NCBI GenBank assembly: GCA_029204225.1
Contig: CM055110.1
Span: forward strand, 20,072,410-20,136,409
DNA length: 64,000 nt
Direction: 5' to 3'
DNA from: Diphasiastrum complanatum
Taxonomy: Eukaryota; Streptophyta; Lycopodiopsida; Lycopodiales; Lycopodiaceae
The position numbers were made by a program, and so were the translations under genes. Shown piece by piece: positions 9,382-20,620 of this stretch. The stretch's first letter is position 1. Each line of letters begins with the position of its first letter. Below the pieces are notes generated by a model that was given only the letters and a program-made list of their open reading frames with translations, was not told the DNA's origin and did not search any database.

Positions 9382-10602
9382 TGTCAATTTTTAGAGAAAA
9401 AGGACAAATATTGATTGTACTATCATTAAGAGTTATTGATTGCTTAATACAAAGATCTATCAAGTTCTAGATGTTAGATCTTGATCTAGATGCTTTACAC
9501 CATGATTAAGGCAAGAACAATGGATCAAATGATCAAACACATGGATGGGCGGCCTCACACATGTGGAGGACTCTATTGGGGCATAATCCAGGGTAAATTC
9601 CAAGTCGTGCCTTTTGGATCAGCAGAGTTATACATAGGCTCTTCGGCTATGTATGGTCTAGAATATATTCGAATCAAAGAATTTCAATTTTTGAGGAACG
9701 AAGACAATAAGTGACAGTTTTGGAAGCGAAAGTCGCAGTTTCAACTGTACAAACCACAACTTGTTGCGGATCTAGGCGAATTCGACGATGTCGAGTTGCT
9801 GATTAATGTAAATATGGCTTAGCCAGAACTATTTAGCCTTTATGTGGATTTGGAGCGAAATCTTACAGATTATTTTGCGGAAATTCGACACAATCTGCAA
9901 GACAGAAGGAAGTCATTTCATTACAAGCAGTTTGTATAGCCTGTTTATAAAGAGTAAAGTACATTAGCTTAGAAATGCATTTCATTCATCAAAACTCAAG
10001 ACAAATGTGAAAATCTCAACAAAACTAGAATTTGCCAATCTCAAATCAACTTGTTATTGATTTGGTTGATCTCTTTATAGATCAAGTACATCCATGAGCT
10101 GTGTACTGTCTAGCAGGCCTTCACACGTGTGAAGAGTGCCTAGTCATCCAGATCCACCAATGGGAGCCATATGTGATCAAGTTGACTATTCTCTTTGGCT
10201 AGAAAACAAAAAGCCAGTCTTCCACATTTATAGGAATATTCCCTATAAAATAGGATCTAATGGAATATTCCTATCTTATCTTCTAGAAGCTTATCCACAC
10301 GTGTGAATGGTATCTTGACATGTGTGAGTAATACTTAGAATTTGCTTTGCATAGGAACATAGATCATGCTACACAATAACACAGACAGAAAAGACTCTAC
10401 ACAGCAAGCTCACATAGCAATTTTTTCTCAAAATGAAATTACACTGTACATATAATTATTCACTCAGGCAACCCATGCATGACCCATGTTGCCCTTGGCG
10501 GGACGCGTGTACCGTCGACTTGCCTCGTGGCGAGGCCAACTGATCCTTATCCACTGATAGGACCCACAGTACAGTAACATAGTGATTCTACTTTAATTCT
10601 AA
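9382..10602 (-). repeat. LTR region: 5' LTR of the gag-PR copia plus 3' LTR of copia B
   Basis: One LTR terminus is fixed at 9382 by the adjacent PBS and another near 10602 by the adjacent polypurine tract, so at least two minus-strand LTR sequences lie here. Their inner boundaries are not clear; TTGACA ending at 10320 is one possible outer end for the first. Palindromes CACACATGTG (9556-9565), CACACGTGTG (10122-10131) and CACACGTGTG (10296-10305) occur inside. Sequence at 9480-9570 matches, inverted, the LTR-like region at 55800-55930. The coding island 9562-9956 is embedded here. Confidence 0.5.
9562..9956 (+). pseudogene. Unidentified coding island within LTR sequence
   Basis: The plus frame GLYWGIIQGKFQVVPFGSAELYIGSS... 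continues after one TGA (9712-9714) as QFWKRKSQFQLYKPQLVADLGEF, and after a second stop as PELFSLYVDLERNLTDYF and RRKSFHYKQFV. The base composition is less AT-biased and more codon-like than the flanking LTR sequence. No domain is recognised. It may be a captured host fragment or a piece of another element. Two disabling stops make it a pseudogene. Confidence 0.4.
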
Positions 10603-10613
10603 CTCTCTCCCTT
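10603..10613 (-). promoter_or_regulatory. Polypurine tract of copia B
   Basis: The minus strand reads AAGGGAGAGAG, about 45 nt after the RNase H stop of element B and directly before presumed 3' LTR sequence. It would prime plus-strand DNA synthesis. Confidence 0.6.
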
Positions 10614-10659
10614 AAAGTAGAGTTTTCTTTTTTATACAGTCATATACATAGCTTTAAAG

Positions 10660-13027
10660 TCAACAAATTTTAAGTACAGAAAGCTTTGATCTAAACTTAT
10701 CAAAATTTTCTCTAGTAAGTGGCTTAGTGAAAATATCAGCTAGTTGTTCTTCTGTGCTACAATGAACAACATGAATTTCACGACTCAGCAACCTCTCACG
10801 TATAAAGTGATACTGAATCTCGATGTGTTTAGTTCTCGCATGAAACACTGGATTCTTTGCTAGCTGAATGCCACTCTGACTGTCGCTATGTAAAGTTGTG
10901 GGATTTTTCTGCTTCATGCCAATTTCTTCCAAGATTTGTCTCAACCATATAGCTTCCTGTGCTGCACTACACATTGTCTTATACTCTGCTTCTGTGGTGG
11001 AAAGAGCAATTGTACTTTGCTTCTTACTAGACTAGGAAAAGCAACTACCACAAAAAAGGAATACATACCCTATGGTGGATCTACAATCATCATAGTCACC
11101 TCCCCAATCCGCATCCACATAGCCACACAACTCAGGTAAACCATCATGCTTCCTATAAATCAAGCCATACTCTGAAGTGCCTTTCACATAACGCAAAATG
11201 CGTTTAGCTGCCTTCCAATGCGTTTCCGTAGGTGCTGCCATAAATTGATTTACAATGCCAACAAGATAGCATATATCTGGTCTAGTCGTGGTAAGGTAAA
11301 TCAAGCTCCCTACTAACCGTCTATATAGCATAGCATCAAATGACTGTGACTTATCAAGCTTAGAAAGCTTTTTACCTGGTTCAATAGGAGTGTTTACTGG
11401 TTTGCAATCCTACAACCTAAACCTGTGCAGCAACTCTTTGACATACTTCACCTGTGTTAAACCCACTTCATGTTCTTTTTGCCACACTTCTACTCCAAGG
11501 CAGTAATGCATCAGGCTGAGATCTGTCATCTCGAATTGTTCCATGAGGTCTTTCTTGATCATGTCTATCATCTCTTGATTATTTCCCGTAATAATCAAGT
11601 CATCAACATAAAGAGCAATCAAAGCAACCATACCATCAAAGCATAAGACATAAAGATTTGGATCAGAATGTGTTCTCACCATCCCCTTTGAACTAAAGTA
11701 GGCATCAATCTTGCTATACCACACACGTGGTGCTTGTTTAAGACCATAAAGCGCTTTCTTCAAGCGACATGCTTTATTTTCCTGTCCCTTTGTTACAAAG
11801 CCTTCAAGTTGATCCATGAACACTTCTTCTTCTAACTCACCATTTAGAAAAGCAGATTTCACATCCATATGATGCAAAGGCCAACCAAAATGTGAAGCTA
11901 AAGCAACAAATAGACGTAGAGTATTCCACTTACAAACCGGCACAAAGGTCTCCTCATAGTCGATGCCTTTATTTTGTGCATAGCCTTTGATCACTAATCT
12001 TACGTTGTGCTTTGCTATACTTCCATCTGCATGGTACTTAGTCACGTATACCCATTTGCAACCAATGGGTTTCTTGCCAACTGGTGGTTCTACTAAGTCC
12101 CATGTGCTATGCTTAGCAATTGACTCCATCTCCTCTCTCATGACCTTGATCCAAATGTCATCATCCTTCGCTTTACCATAAGTCGAAGGTTCTTTGCTTT
12201 GAATAATGCTAGATAAGAGAGCATAATTTGCTTCATACCTTTCAGGTTGAGTCTTCTCTCTTGTTGATCTTCGTAGCTCTCCCTGGTTAGATGATCTTGG
12301 AAAGTCATCTATGTCACGGCTCTCCAACAATCTCTCAAACCACTTAGGGAGCTTCCTGTTAGGTGATCGGCTTCCTAGTGAAAATGTATCCCACGGTACA
12401 TCTTTCTCTTTGTGTTTGTCACCTGCAACTTCAATCCTTCTTGCACCAAAAGGGTTTTTGTCCCTACCTCTCCAACCTGTCTCTTGAGGTTGAGTAGTAG
12501 TATCTTGAGATGTATCCTCATGTTCATCACTCGGAAGGTCAATGAATGGATCATCATCAGGTGGTATCCTCACTATACCATCTTTCCCACTGGATGTGTC
12601 TATCTTCTTAGCATCCTTGTCTTCATACATCTTGGATTCATCAAAGATAAACATCACGGCTTATGTGGATTTTGTTTTCCACTGGATCAAAACATCTATA
12701 GCCCTTCACATGATCATCATATCCTAGGAATATGCACTTGATACCTTTTACATCAAGTTTACGTCTCTCTTCCTTAGGAATGTGTACAAAGGCCTTACAT
12801 CCAAAGATTTGCAAGTGGTTCACCTTTGACTTCTTCTTTGTGAATGCTTCCTCAGGTGTTATCTTTGGTATGGCAATGGTAGGACTTCTATTTTGAAGAT
12901 AGACTGCCGTGCTACATGCTTCTGACCAAAAATCTTTTGGTAGTTTCATCTCAGCTAGCATAGATCTGGCACTTTCCACAATCGTACAATTCTTGCACTC
13001 AGCTACACCATTGAGAGCAGGAGTATG
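10660..13027 (-). pseudogene. Copia B polyprotein, 3' part (integrase core end, RT, RNase H)
   Basis: In minus order: integrase end (TPALNGVAEC at the 13027 edge, then VESARSMLAEMKLP), a frameshift near 12650, an acidic linker (identical family to 1-388), and RT. The RT has MDVKSAFLNGE, ALYGLKQAPR and the catalytic LYVDDLIITG. A stop lies near 11408. RNase H follows (DADWGGDYDD, TTEAEYK, NPVFHARTKHIEIQYHF, LADIFTKPL) with a stop near 11032 where Trp is usual. The right edge is exactly the LTR end of inserted element A; the missing upstream half continues at 19333. A PPT follows the stop. Three lesions make it inactive. Confidence 0.9.
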
Positions 13028-13709
13028 TGTAAAAATTACAACAAATAAGGATCCTAAAACACTTGAAATGATGAGGGAAACAATAGATTATGATTTCATA
13101 AGATTAGCACAAGTTGAACCATCAAAATCCATCAAAAATCTATGCTTGAACCTCACTAAATGGCCCAAATCCTTGAAGAAGGCTTCACACATGTGAAAGT
13201 ACGGCCTCCCACAGTCTGAGTACTGTACACCAGACCTACATTCAATCCTATAATCATTAGTAATCACAAGTACTCAAACAATTATGAACATAGAGAGCAA
13301 TTGCACCATTATGAGAGAAAAATCATGAAAATGCTTGATTGATTTTGGTGAGATATCATCACCTATATATACATGATCCATCACGGTTTTGGGCAGGTAT
13401 GAGTAGCCCTAAACCTATCCCTAATGCTAATTTTGGTGGATCTTTAATCCCTACCAAGTTAGGGTTGGAATCTTGGAGATCCCTCAACAATGCAAAAATT
13501 ACCAAAAATAGCTCCTATTTTTTCTCCCTTGTATCTAAACATAATTTGGACTCATTCCAAAGGTTCTAACACTTAGGTCTACTTGAGAACATCCTTATGA
13601 ATGGAATCCTATGCTATTTGGCACGTGTGACAAGCCACATCATGACCATCTAACTATTTACAAGTCATATGACCAAAACTAGTCAAGCTAGAATTGTGAA
13701 TTTTTAACA
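13028..13709 (-). repeat. 3' LTR of copia A (LTR1)
   Basis: It has the same length (682 bp) and termini as LTR2 and follows the PPT of the A gag-pol frame. A TATATATA box on the minus strand lies near 13372-13364. The palindrome CACACATGTG at 13186-13195 is the CpG-decayed form of the LTR2 version and lies about 180 nt downstream of the TATA box, hence in transcribed R/U5 sequence. Confidence 0.92.
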
Positions 13710-13720
13710 CTCCTCCTCAC
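13710..13720 (-). promoter_or_regulatory. Polypurine tract of copia A
   Basis: The minus strand reads GTGAGGAGGAG directly before the LTR TG terminus. An identical tract stands at 19199-19209 (second A copy) and at 29493-29503 (element E), which supports the call. Confidence 0.85.
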
Positions 13721-13723
13721 TAT

Positions 13724-16700
13724 CTAGCTTGGTTCAATCATTGCTTTACTAATCACTCCAAGTGATGATCTGAACTTTATAAAAGGTGTCTTTTGAAGTG
13801 GTTTAGTAAGTAGATCAGCTACACATTCATTGCTTGGAACATGCTCCAAAGCAATCTCCTTGGCTTGCACCATTTCTCTCACAAAGTGATGGCATATCTC
13901 AATGTGCTTAGATCTTGCATGGAAGATTGGATTAGATGCAAGGTGTTGGGCTGATATATTGTCATTGTAGATGATTGGTGCCTCCTCTGAATCCATGATC
14001 TTTAGTTCCACCAATAATCTCTTGATCCAAAGTACCTCCTTTGTAGTGGTTGTCAAAGCTTTGTACTCGGCCTCGGTTGAAGATAGAGATATAGTTTCTT
14101 GCTTTTTTGAAAGCCATGAAACCACACCTTCTCCTATGAAAGTTGAATAGGCACTTGTTGATTTCCTATCCCTCTTGTCCCCTGCAAAATCTGAATCACT
14201 AAATGCATGAAGGTTAATCACATCTCCTCTATATAGAATCCCAAAATCCAATGTACCCGAGATGTATCTTAGAATCCTCTTAGCCTTTTTCCAATGGATA
14301 TTCAATGGGTTTTGCATGGATTGGCTCAACCTACATACACTAAAGCTAAGATCTGGTCTAGTTATAGTGATCCACATTAAGGAACCTATAAGTTGCCTAA
14401 ACAAAGTGATGTCCATGAAGGATCTTTCATCATCTTCATTTGGCACTTTTACATCCTGCTCCATTGGTGTGTCAACACTTTTGCATACTTCCATCTTAAA
14501 CTTCTTCAAAAGACTTTGAGCATAGTTTACTTGACTTATAAAGATAAAATCAGACCCTCTAAGTACTTCTATGCCTAAGATGAAGTGAAGACAAGCTAGA
14601 TCTACCATCTTGGACTCTAAGGATAGATCTATCTTGATTTTTTCAATACCATCAACACTATTTCCACTAATGATGATGTCATCTACATAAATGAGTAAAA
14701 GTACAATACCAACATCATGAAACTTAATGTAAAGAGTGGGATCATATTCACTTTGAACAAAAGAAAGTGAAATAAGATAGCAATGTAGTCTTGAATTCCA
14801 AGATCTCGAGGCTTGCTTCAAGCCATAGATGCTTCTTTGGAGATGGCATACTTTGTTCTCCATTCCATGCTTGATGAACCCTTGTGGCTGCTCCATATAG
14901 ATATCCTCTTCCAAAAAACCGTTCAAGAAAGCATTAGAGACATCCATTTGACATAGAATCCATCCAAAATGTGATGCAAGTGCAATGACTAGCCTTATTG
15001 TGACCATCTTGGCCACGGGTGCAAAAGTTTCCTCATAGTCTATCCCTCTCTCTTGAGCACAACCTTTTGCAACTAATCTTGATTTATGTTTGTTAACACT
15101 CCCATTTGCATTCAACTTAAGCTTGAAGACCCACTTGCATCCTATTACATTCCTTTGAGGTCTCTCAACAAGCAACCAAGTTTCATTCTCAATCAAGGCA
15201 TCATACTCATCCAACATAGCTTTATACCATTCTTTGGAGTTCAATGCATCTTCAACATTAGATGGTTCTTCAAAACTAGATAAAGCAAAAGAAGTGGATG
15301 AGATACCCTCAACTTGCTGTCCTTTTCCTTGATATGTGAGCCTTGATGGCTCCACTTTTGCCCTTGAAGATCTCCTTGGTGTGATAGGTGGGTTTGGTGC
15401 TTGCTCCTCCATGAGCTCCTCCTCAAAACCAAGATCTTGCTCCTCGGCCATCTTCTTCTTGATTGTTGGAGCACTTGAGTCTTCTTCAAGCATATTCATA
15501 TGATGTTCATCAAAGATGACATCCCTTGAAACAACAAATTTGTTCAAGGATGGGAGATAGACTTTGTAGCCCTTGCTTGAGCTTGCATATCCAAGCACGA
15601 TCCCTCTTGTGGAAGATGGATCCTCCTTGGTTCTTGTTTCCAATGGCACATGCACATAACATATACACCCAAAAACTTTCAAGTGATTAAGATTGGATTT
15701 CTTTCCATACAACATCTCATAAGTTGTTTTGCCTTCAATTGCTTTGCAAGACACCCTATTCATCAAGTAGTTTGCACATACAAGAGACTCACCCCAAAAG
15801 GATTTGGGCAAACAAGCATCTAATCTTAAAGCCTTAGAACATTCACATAATGTTCTATTCCTTCTTTCAGCAACTCTATTTTGTTGAGGAGTGTAAGGAC
15901 AAGAAGTCTCTTTCTTGATCCCTTCCTCCTCACAAAAGGCCTTGAACTCATTGGAGATGAATTCTCCACCATTGTCACTTCTAAGAATCTTGATGCTATG
16001 ATTATGATGCTTTTCCACAAACAACTTGAACTTTACAAAAGTATCAAATACTTGAGACTTGAAGGAAAGTAAGAACACCCAACAATATCTTGAGTAGTCA
16101 TCAATGAAGGTTAAAAACATGGATGAACCTCCATTAGATTTGGTGCTAGCAATGTGCACATCTGAGTGTATGAGTTCAAGAGGATGAGATGACTTTGCGA
16201 TGGAGTTAGGAAACACCTTCTTATGTGCCTTGGATAAGGCACAAGCTTCACAAACCTTGTCTTCCTTCCCAATAGACCTTGGTAGGCCTAAAGCATACTC
16301 CTCCTTGATCATAGCCTCCATGGAACCCGAGTTGACATGTCCAAGTCTTTTGTGCCATAAAGTAAAGGTAGATATCTTGCTCTTCTCGGCCAACATGACA
16401 ATATTAGTATCCACAAATGCATTCAACTTATAAAGTTTGCCAAGTCTAGTGCCCTTGGCCACTATCTTACCCTTCTTCTTGATGAAACATTCATTTGAAG
16501 CAAAGTCAACATTGAAACCATTGTCTACCATTTGGCCAACACTTAGTAGATTCTTTGTTATTGTAGGAATGTACAAAACACCTTCTATGTTGATCTTTTT
16601 GGAAGATCCTAAGCAAAGGGGAATGCTACCAACTCCTTCAATCTTACAAGCTTCATCATTTGCTGTATAGATAGACTTTATAGGTCCATTATAAGATAAG

Positions 16701-17692
16701 AGAGAAGAGAAAAACTCCCTTTTACTAGTCATGTGTGAACTAGCACCCGAGTCAATCCACCAAGGATCTTCTCCTTTGAAGCTTGTTGAAGAAAATATGG
16801 ACATCATGAGAGAGTCCTCATGTGAACTCTCCTCCTCCTCCTCTTTGCTCATGTTGGCTTGACTTTGATCTTGCTTCCTCTTAAAGCATTCCGAGGCATA
16901 ATACCCCATCTTGCTACAATAGTAGCACTTCACCTTTGATTTGTCCTTCTTGACTTTGGTGGTTGATGGAGATGCCTTTGAGGGTCCTTCTTGATCCTCA
17001 AGCTTTGTAGACTTCTTGAATGTTGATCCTTTGCCTTTGGACTTGCCTTTGCCTTTGGTGAAGAGAGCTTGGTCATCTCCACCTTGGATGGAAAGCCTAT
17101 CCATCCTCTCTTGCATTTGGCTCCTTCTTGATTCCTCGGCCATGAGTGTGCCTTGGAGTTCTTCAAGTATGGGTAGCTTACCCATAATTGCATATCCCTA
17201 AACCAAATTGTCAAATTCAAAGCTTAGTCCATTCAATATGAGTTGAACAAGCTCTTCATCCTTGATAGGGTCACCTATAAAGGCTAGCTCTTTGTTCAAT
17301 TCCTTTACTCTTAGGACAAAAGTATGTGCACTCTCTCCTTTCTTTTGATAGCTTCTATAGATTTGATTCTTCAAAGCTAACATTCTAGTTTGGTTCTTGG
17401 ATTCATAGACTTTTTGCAAAGTCTCCCAAGCATCTTGAGCTGAAGTGCAATCTCCTACCTCTCTTAAGAGTTCATTTGCAACATTCATTTTTATGCAATG
17501 TAGTGCAACATGGCACCTCTTGATGTATTTGGCTTTTTCTTGAGGATGAATAGGTTCACCCTCCTTACCATTTACAATTTCCATCAGATCTTGCATGATC
17601 ATGATGGATTCCATTCTAACTTTCCATATGGAATAGTTAGTTTTGTTGAGCCTTTCATTAGTATCCAAAAGATATGCATTTATAGATGCCAT
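13724..17692 (-). CDS. Copia A gag-pol polyprotein with one in-frame UAG
   Basis: One frame of about 1,323 codons from ATG 17692-17690, interrupted only by TAG at 17197-17195. Gag is about residues 1-250 (MASINAYLLD start, YSIWKVRMES). The knuckle near 257 is CYYCSKMGYYASEC, with Tyr where His is expected. Protease WWIDSGASSHM is near 310. Integrase has LWHKRLGHVN with CEAC, then HSD, LRSDNGGEF and NRVAERRNRT (D, D, E present). RT has QMDVSNAFLNG and YVDDIIISG. RNase H has SDSDFAGD, STEAEY and YNDN, and the frame ends SKAMIEPS. It makes all proteins for a retrotransposition cycle. The UAG and the His-to-Tyr change are both single C-to-T-type changes. Confidence 0.92.
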
Positions 17693-18504
17693 CTAGTCTC
17701 CTAATCAAGGACTTGACACAAATGAAGGTTACTTCTATTGATTTGATTGAAGGTCTACCTTATCCCACTTCTTAGGGACCTGAAAAGATCAGTAATAGAC
17801 TTCCTATAAAGATCTAAGAATGATCTCTAACAAAATCAAATCATAGAATACTAGAAACAATGCACTTCCTTGATTGAAGTAGACAATACTAGTAAAATTG
17901 CCCCTCTTTCTATAAAGAACATTAAAGCTTCCAAATGATCTGATCAAGAGTGAATTTCAGCAACCTAATATACTTCCAAAATCACTTGTAAAAGATCTAA
18001 ATGGAACTTAATGAGGATGCAACACAATCTACTATCCAATCACAAGCAAAAAATGATCAAAATTGATGAAAAATTGATCTAATTTGGTGCATAAGTCAAG
18101 CAATGGTTGGACTGAACCTAAATCACTTTAGGAGGTGCCTACTACACCTTAGAATAGCCTTGAAGAGTCCCCAAAACTCTGATCTTCCCTCTCCTTGAAT
18201 GCTAGGAAGCCTCCTCTATGAAATCACCTCCAAAACTCGCTTAGAAATCAATGCTTGGAGCAATGCTTGGAGCAAGCAAAAACTTGCTATCTTGGTAACG
18301 TGAATTGAATTCAACTTTGCCTCTGGTTTTAGACACCTAAACACCTGCAAATGAAGTCACACAACACCAATCTCCAATGTATTTGACTCACTTTGAGTTC
18401 TAGAATCAATACTAGATGCTAAGATCCAATCTACACAAGATTTAGATCAAAAATTGTGATCAAATTGAATGAAAACCAAGGATTTAGCTCATTTCAGCCT
18501 TTAG
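17693..18504 (-). other. Leader of copia A between PBS and gag
   Basis: About 0.8 kb without a gene, AT-rich. It contains a short direct duplication near 18251-18275 (GCTTGGAGCAAT repeated). This is the untranslated leader of the element RNA. No CACACGTGTG palindrome was found here; in A it lies in the LTR instead. Confidence 0.65.
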
Positions 18505-18516
18505 GCTCTGATACCA
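18505..18516 (-). promoter_or_regulatory. Primer-binding site of copia A, initiator-Met type
   Basis: The minus strand reads TGGTATCAGAGC immediately inside the LTR2 end, with no spacer base. It is the standard copia tRNA-iMet site. Confidence 0.93.
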
Positions 18517-19198
18517 TGTAAAAATTACAGCAAATAAGGATCCTAAAACACTTGGAATAATGAGGGAAATAATAGATCATGATTTCATAAAATTAGCACA
18601 AGTTGAACCACCAAAATCCATCAAAAATCTATGCTTGAACCTCACTAAATGGCCCAAATCCTTGAAGAAGGCTTCACACGTGTGAAAGTACGGCCTCCCA
18701 CAGTCTGAGTACTGTACACCAGACCTACATTCAATCCTATAATCATTAGTAATCACAAGTACTCAAACAATTATGAACATAGAGAGCAATTGCACCATTA
18801 TGAGAGAAAAATCATGAAATTGCTTGATTGATTTTGGTGAGATATCATCACCTATATATACATGATCCATCACGGTTTTGGGCAGGTATGAGTAGCCCTA
18901 AACCTGTCCCTAATGCTAATTTTGGTGGATCTTTCATCCCTACCAAGTTAGGGTTGGAATCTTGGAGATCCCTCAACAATGCAAAAATTACCAAAAATAG
19001 CTCCTATTTTTTCTCCCTTGTATCTAAGCATAATTTGGACTCATTCCAAAGGTTCTAACACTTAGGTCTACTTGAGAACATCCTTATGAATGGAATCCTA
19101 TGCTATTTGGCACGTGTGACAAGCCACATCATGACCATCTAACTATTTACAAGTCATATGACCAAAACTAGTCAAGCTAGAATTGTGAATTTTTAACA
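18517..19198 (-). repeat. 5' LTR of copia A, shared with a second A copy (LTR2)
   Basis: A 682-bp LTR with a PBS on its downstream side. On its upstream side (19199 onward) it has the PPT and RNase H end of another A copy, so the same LTR serves as 5' LTR of one unit and 3' LTR of the other. It carries the intact palindrome CACACGTGTG at 18675-18684. About 12 differences from LTR1. Confidence 0.9.
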
Positions 19199-19332
19199 CT
19201 CCTCCTCACTATCTAGCTTGGTTCAATCATTGCTTTACTAATCACTCCAAGTGATGATCTGAACTTCATAAAAGGTGTCTTTTGAAGTGGTTTAGTAAGT
19301 AGATCAGCTACACATTCATTGCTTGGAACATG
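19199..19332 (-). pseudogene. RNase H tail of a second copia A copy
   Basis: The PPT at 19209-19199 and the final 40 or so codons of A (HVPSNECVADLLTKP ... SKAMIEPS) are nearly identical to 13710-13845. The copy starts abruptly at about 19332, where it is fused in frame to the integrase of copia B. It is the truncated upstream unit of a tandem A array. Confidence 0.9.
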
Positions 19333-20340
19333 AGCTTGCGTAAATTGTCTTTTAATCCCACATTGATCACAAAGATCATTGAAGTCATTAGACTTGTACT
19401 CACCTCCACTATCTGATCTTAGGACTTTGATTTTTCTACCTGTCTGATTTTTGAACAATGCTTTGAAGCTCTTGAAGTTATCAAATGCAACTGATTTCTT
19501 CTTCAAGAAGTAGATCCACGTCTCACGTGACATATTATCAATAAAGGTCATAAAATAGAAGGCTTTACCTAAGGACACGGTCCTCATAGGCCCGCATAAA
19601 TTTGTGTGGATTAAATCCAGGATTTCTTTGCTCTTGCAACACCCCCTTTATTGAACTTCTCTTGATGTTGCTTCCCATATACACAAGATTCGCACATCGA
19701 TTTCAAGTGATCTTCTATGGTAGGAAATCCTGTTACCATCTCCAATTTTCTCATCAAATTGAGACTTCCCAAGTTCAAGTGACCAAGCCTTTTATGCCAC
19801 AACTCAGTTTGCGTTGGAATGGATGATACAAGTCCATGTTGCCCCTTAATTGTAGCTTCAACCTGTACAATTTTGTATTGGGCTCTCTTACTCCATCCGC
19901 AATAACTTTGAACTTTTGGTTCACATCCTTCACAAAGCAACAATCATGGGCGAATTCTACTTTCAACTTTTGATCAGTAATGACTCCAACAGAAAGTAGA
20001 TTTTTCTTCAAACCTCTGATCATCCTGCTTTTACCATCAAGTAGTTGGATTGAAACGGTGCCTATCCCCTTGATCTTGCACACCTCATCATTTGCTTGTG
20101 AAATAGATGTTCCATTACCCAACACCTTCAAACTACTGAACCAATTCTTGTTACCTGTCATGTGTCTTGTGGATCCCGAGTCAATATACCATGCTTGATC
20201 ATCTTGATTAGATGACAATGCAGATATGAAGATACTAGAGTCTTCAATCTCACCCTCATCGACGAGGTTATCTGCGGAATCATAGTATATCGCAGCCTCT
20301 CAAGCTACAAAGGAAGCATTTTGGTTGAGGAACTTACTCT
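19333..20340 (-). pseudogene. Copia B polyprotein, 5' part (protease, integrase N-half)
   Basis: In minus order: an acidic gag tail (about 20340-20220), protease WYIDSGSTRHMTG, the GAG-pre-integrase region (LLSVG), integrase zinc motif LWHKRLGHLN with CESC, then FMTFIDNMSRETWIYFL and LRSDSGGEYKSNDF. It ends CGIKRQFTQA at the junction with A. The missing continuation (H-TPALNGVAE) is found at 13027, so this is the upstream half of element B. Frameshifts near 19940 and 19600 break it. Confidence 0.85.
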
Positions 20341-20620
20341 CAAATATCGGTCTGAATCAATATGCCTCAATGACATTATTTTGTGATAATCAAAGTGCCA
20401 TTGCTTTATGAGCCAACCCTAGATTTCATTCTAGGAGTAAGCACATTGAATTGAAGTATCATTTTGTCAGAAGCAAAGTTCCCAACGAAGAGGTCAAATT
20501 GCAGTACTGTAGAACGCAAGATATGACAACAAATATTTTTACCAAAGCATTAATTTGGAATCACACAAAATAATCTATGTAGAACTAAGTTTGAAGGTCA
20601 AGGCATTCAAGGATTCAAAT
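20341..20620 (+). pseudogene. Copia RNase H C-terminal fragment (element C)
   Basis: The plus-strand frame shows LFCDNQSAIAL, then a stop, SRSKHIELKYHFVR, LQYCRT and NIFTKAL, the typical end of copia RNase H. It is followed directly by a PPT and an LTR start. The left edge joins copia B gag sequence in the opposite orientation. Confidence 0.8.

Larger units (their letters stand above)
13028..19198 (-). mobile_element. Nearly intact Ty1/copia retrotransposon A (6.17 kb)
   Basis: Two 682-bp LTRs (13028-13709 and 18517-19198), a PBS (18516-18505), a gag-pol frame (17692-13724) and a PPT (13720-13710) are all in correct order on the minus strand. The LTRs begin TGTTAAAAATT and end AATTTTTACA in element orientation and differ at about 12 sites by my count, mostly transitions. 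The left LTR end joins the integrase gene of copia B. Beyond the right LTR comes the RNase H end of a second A copy rather than unrelated flank, so no target-site duplication can be assigned. Confidence 0.9.

Noticed and set aside
13339-13569. 76-codon plus frame, repeated at 18828-19058 and inversely at 37501-37812
   Set aside because: It lies wholly in the copia A LTR and is repeated only because the LTR is. It runs antisense to the element.
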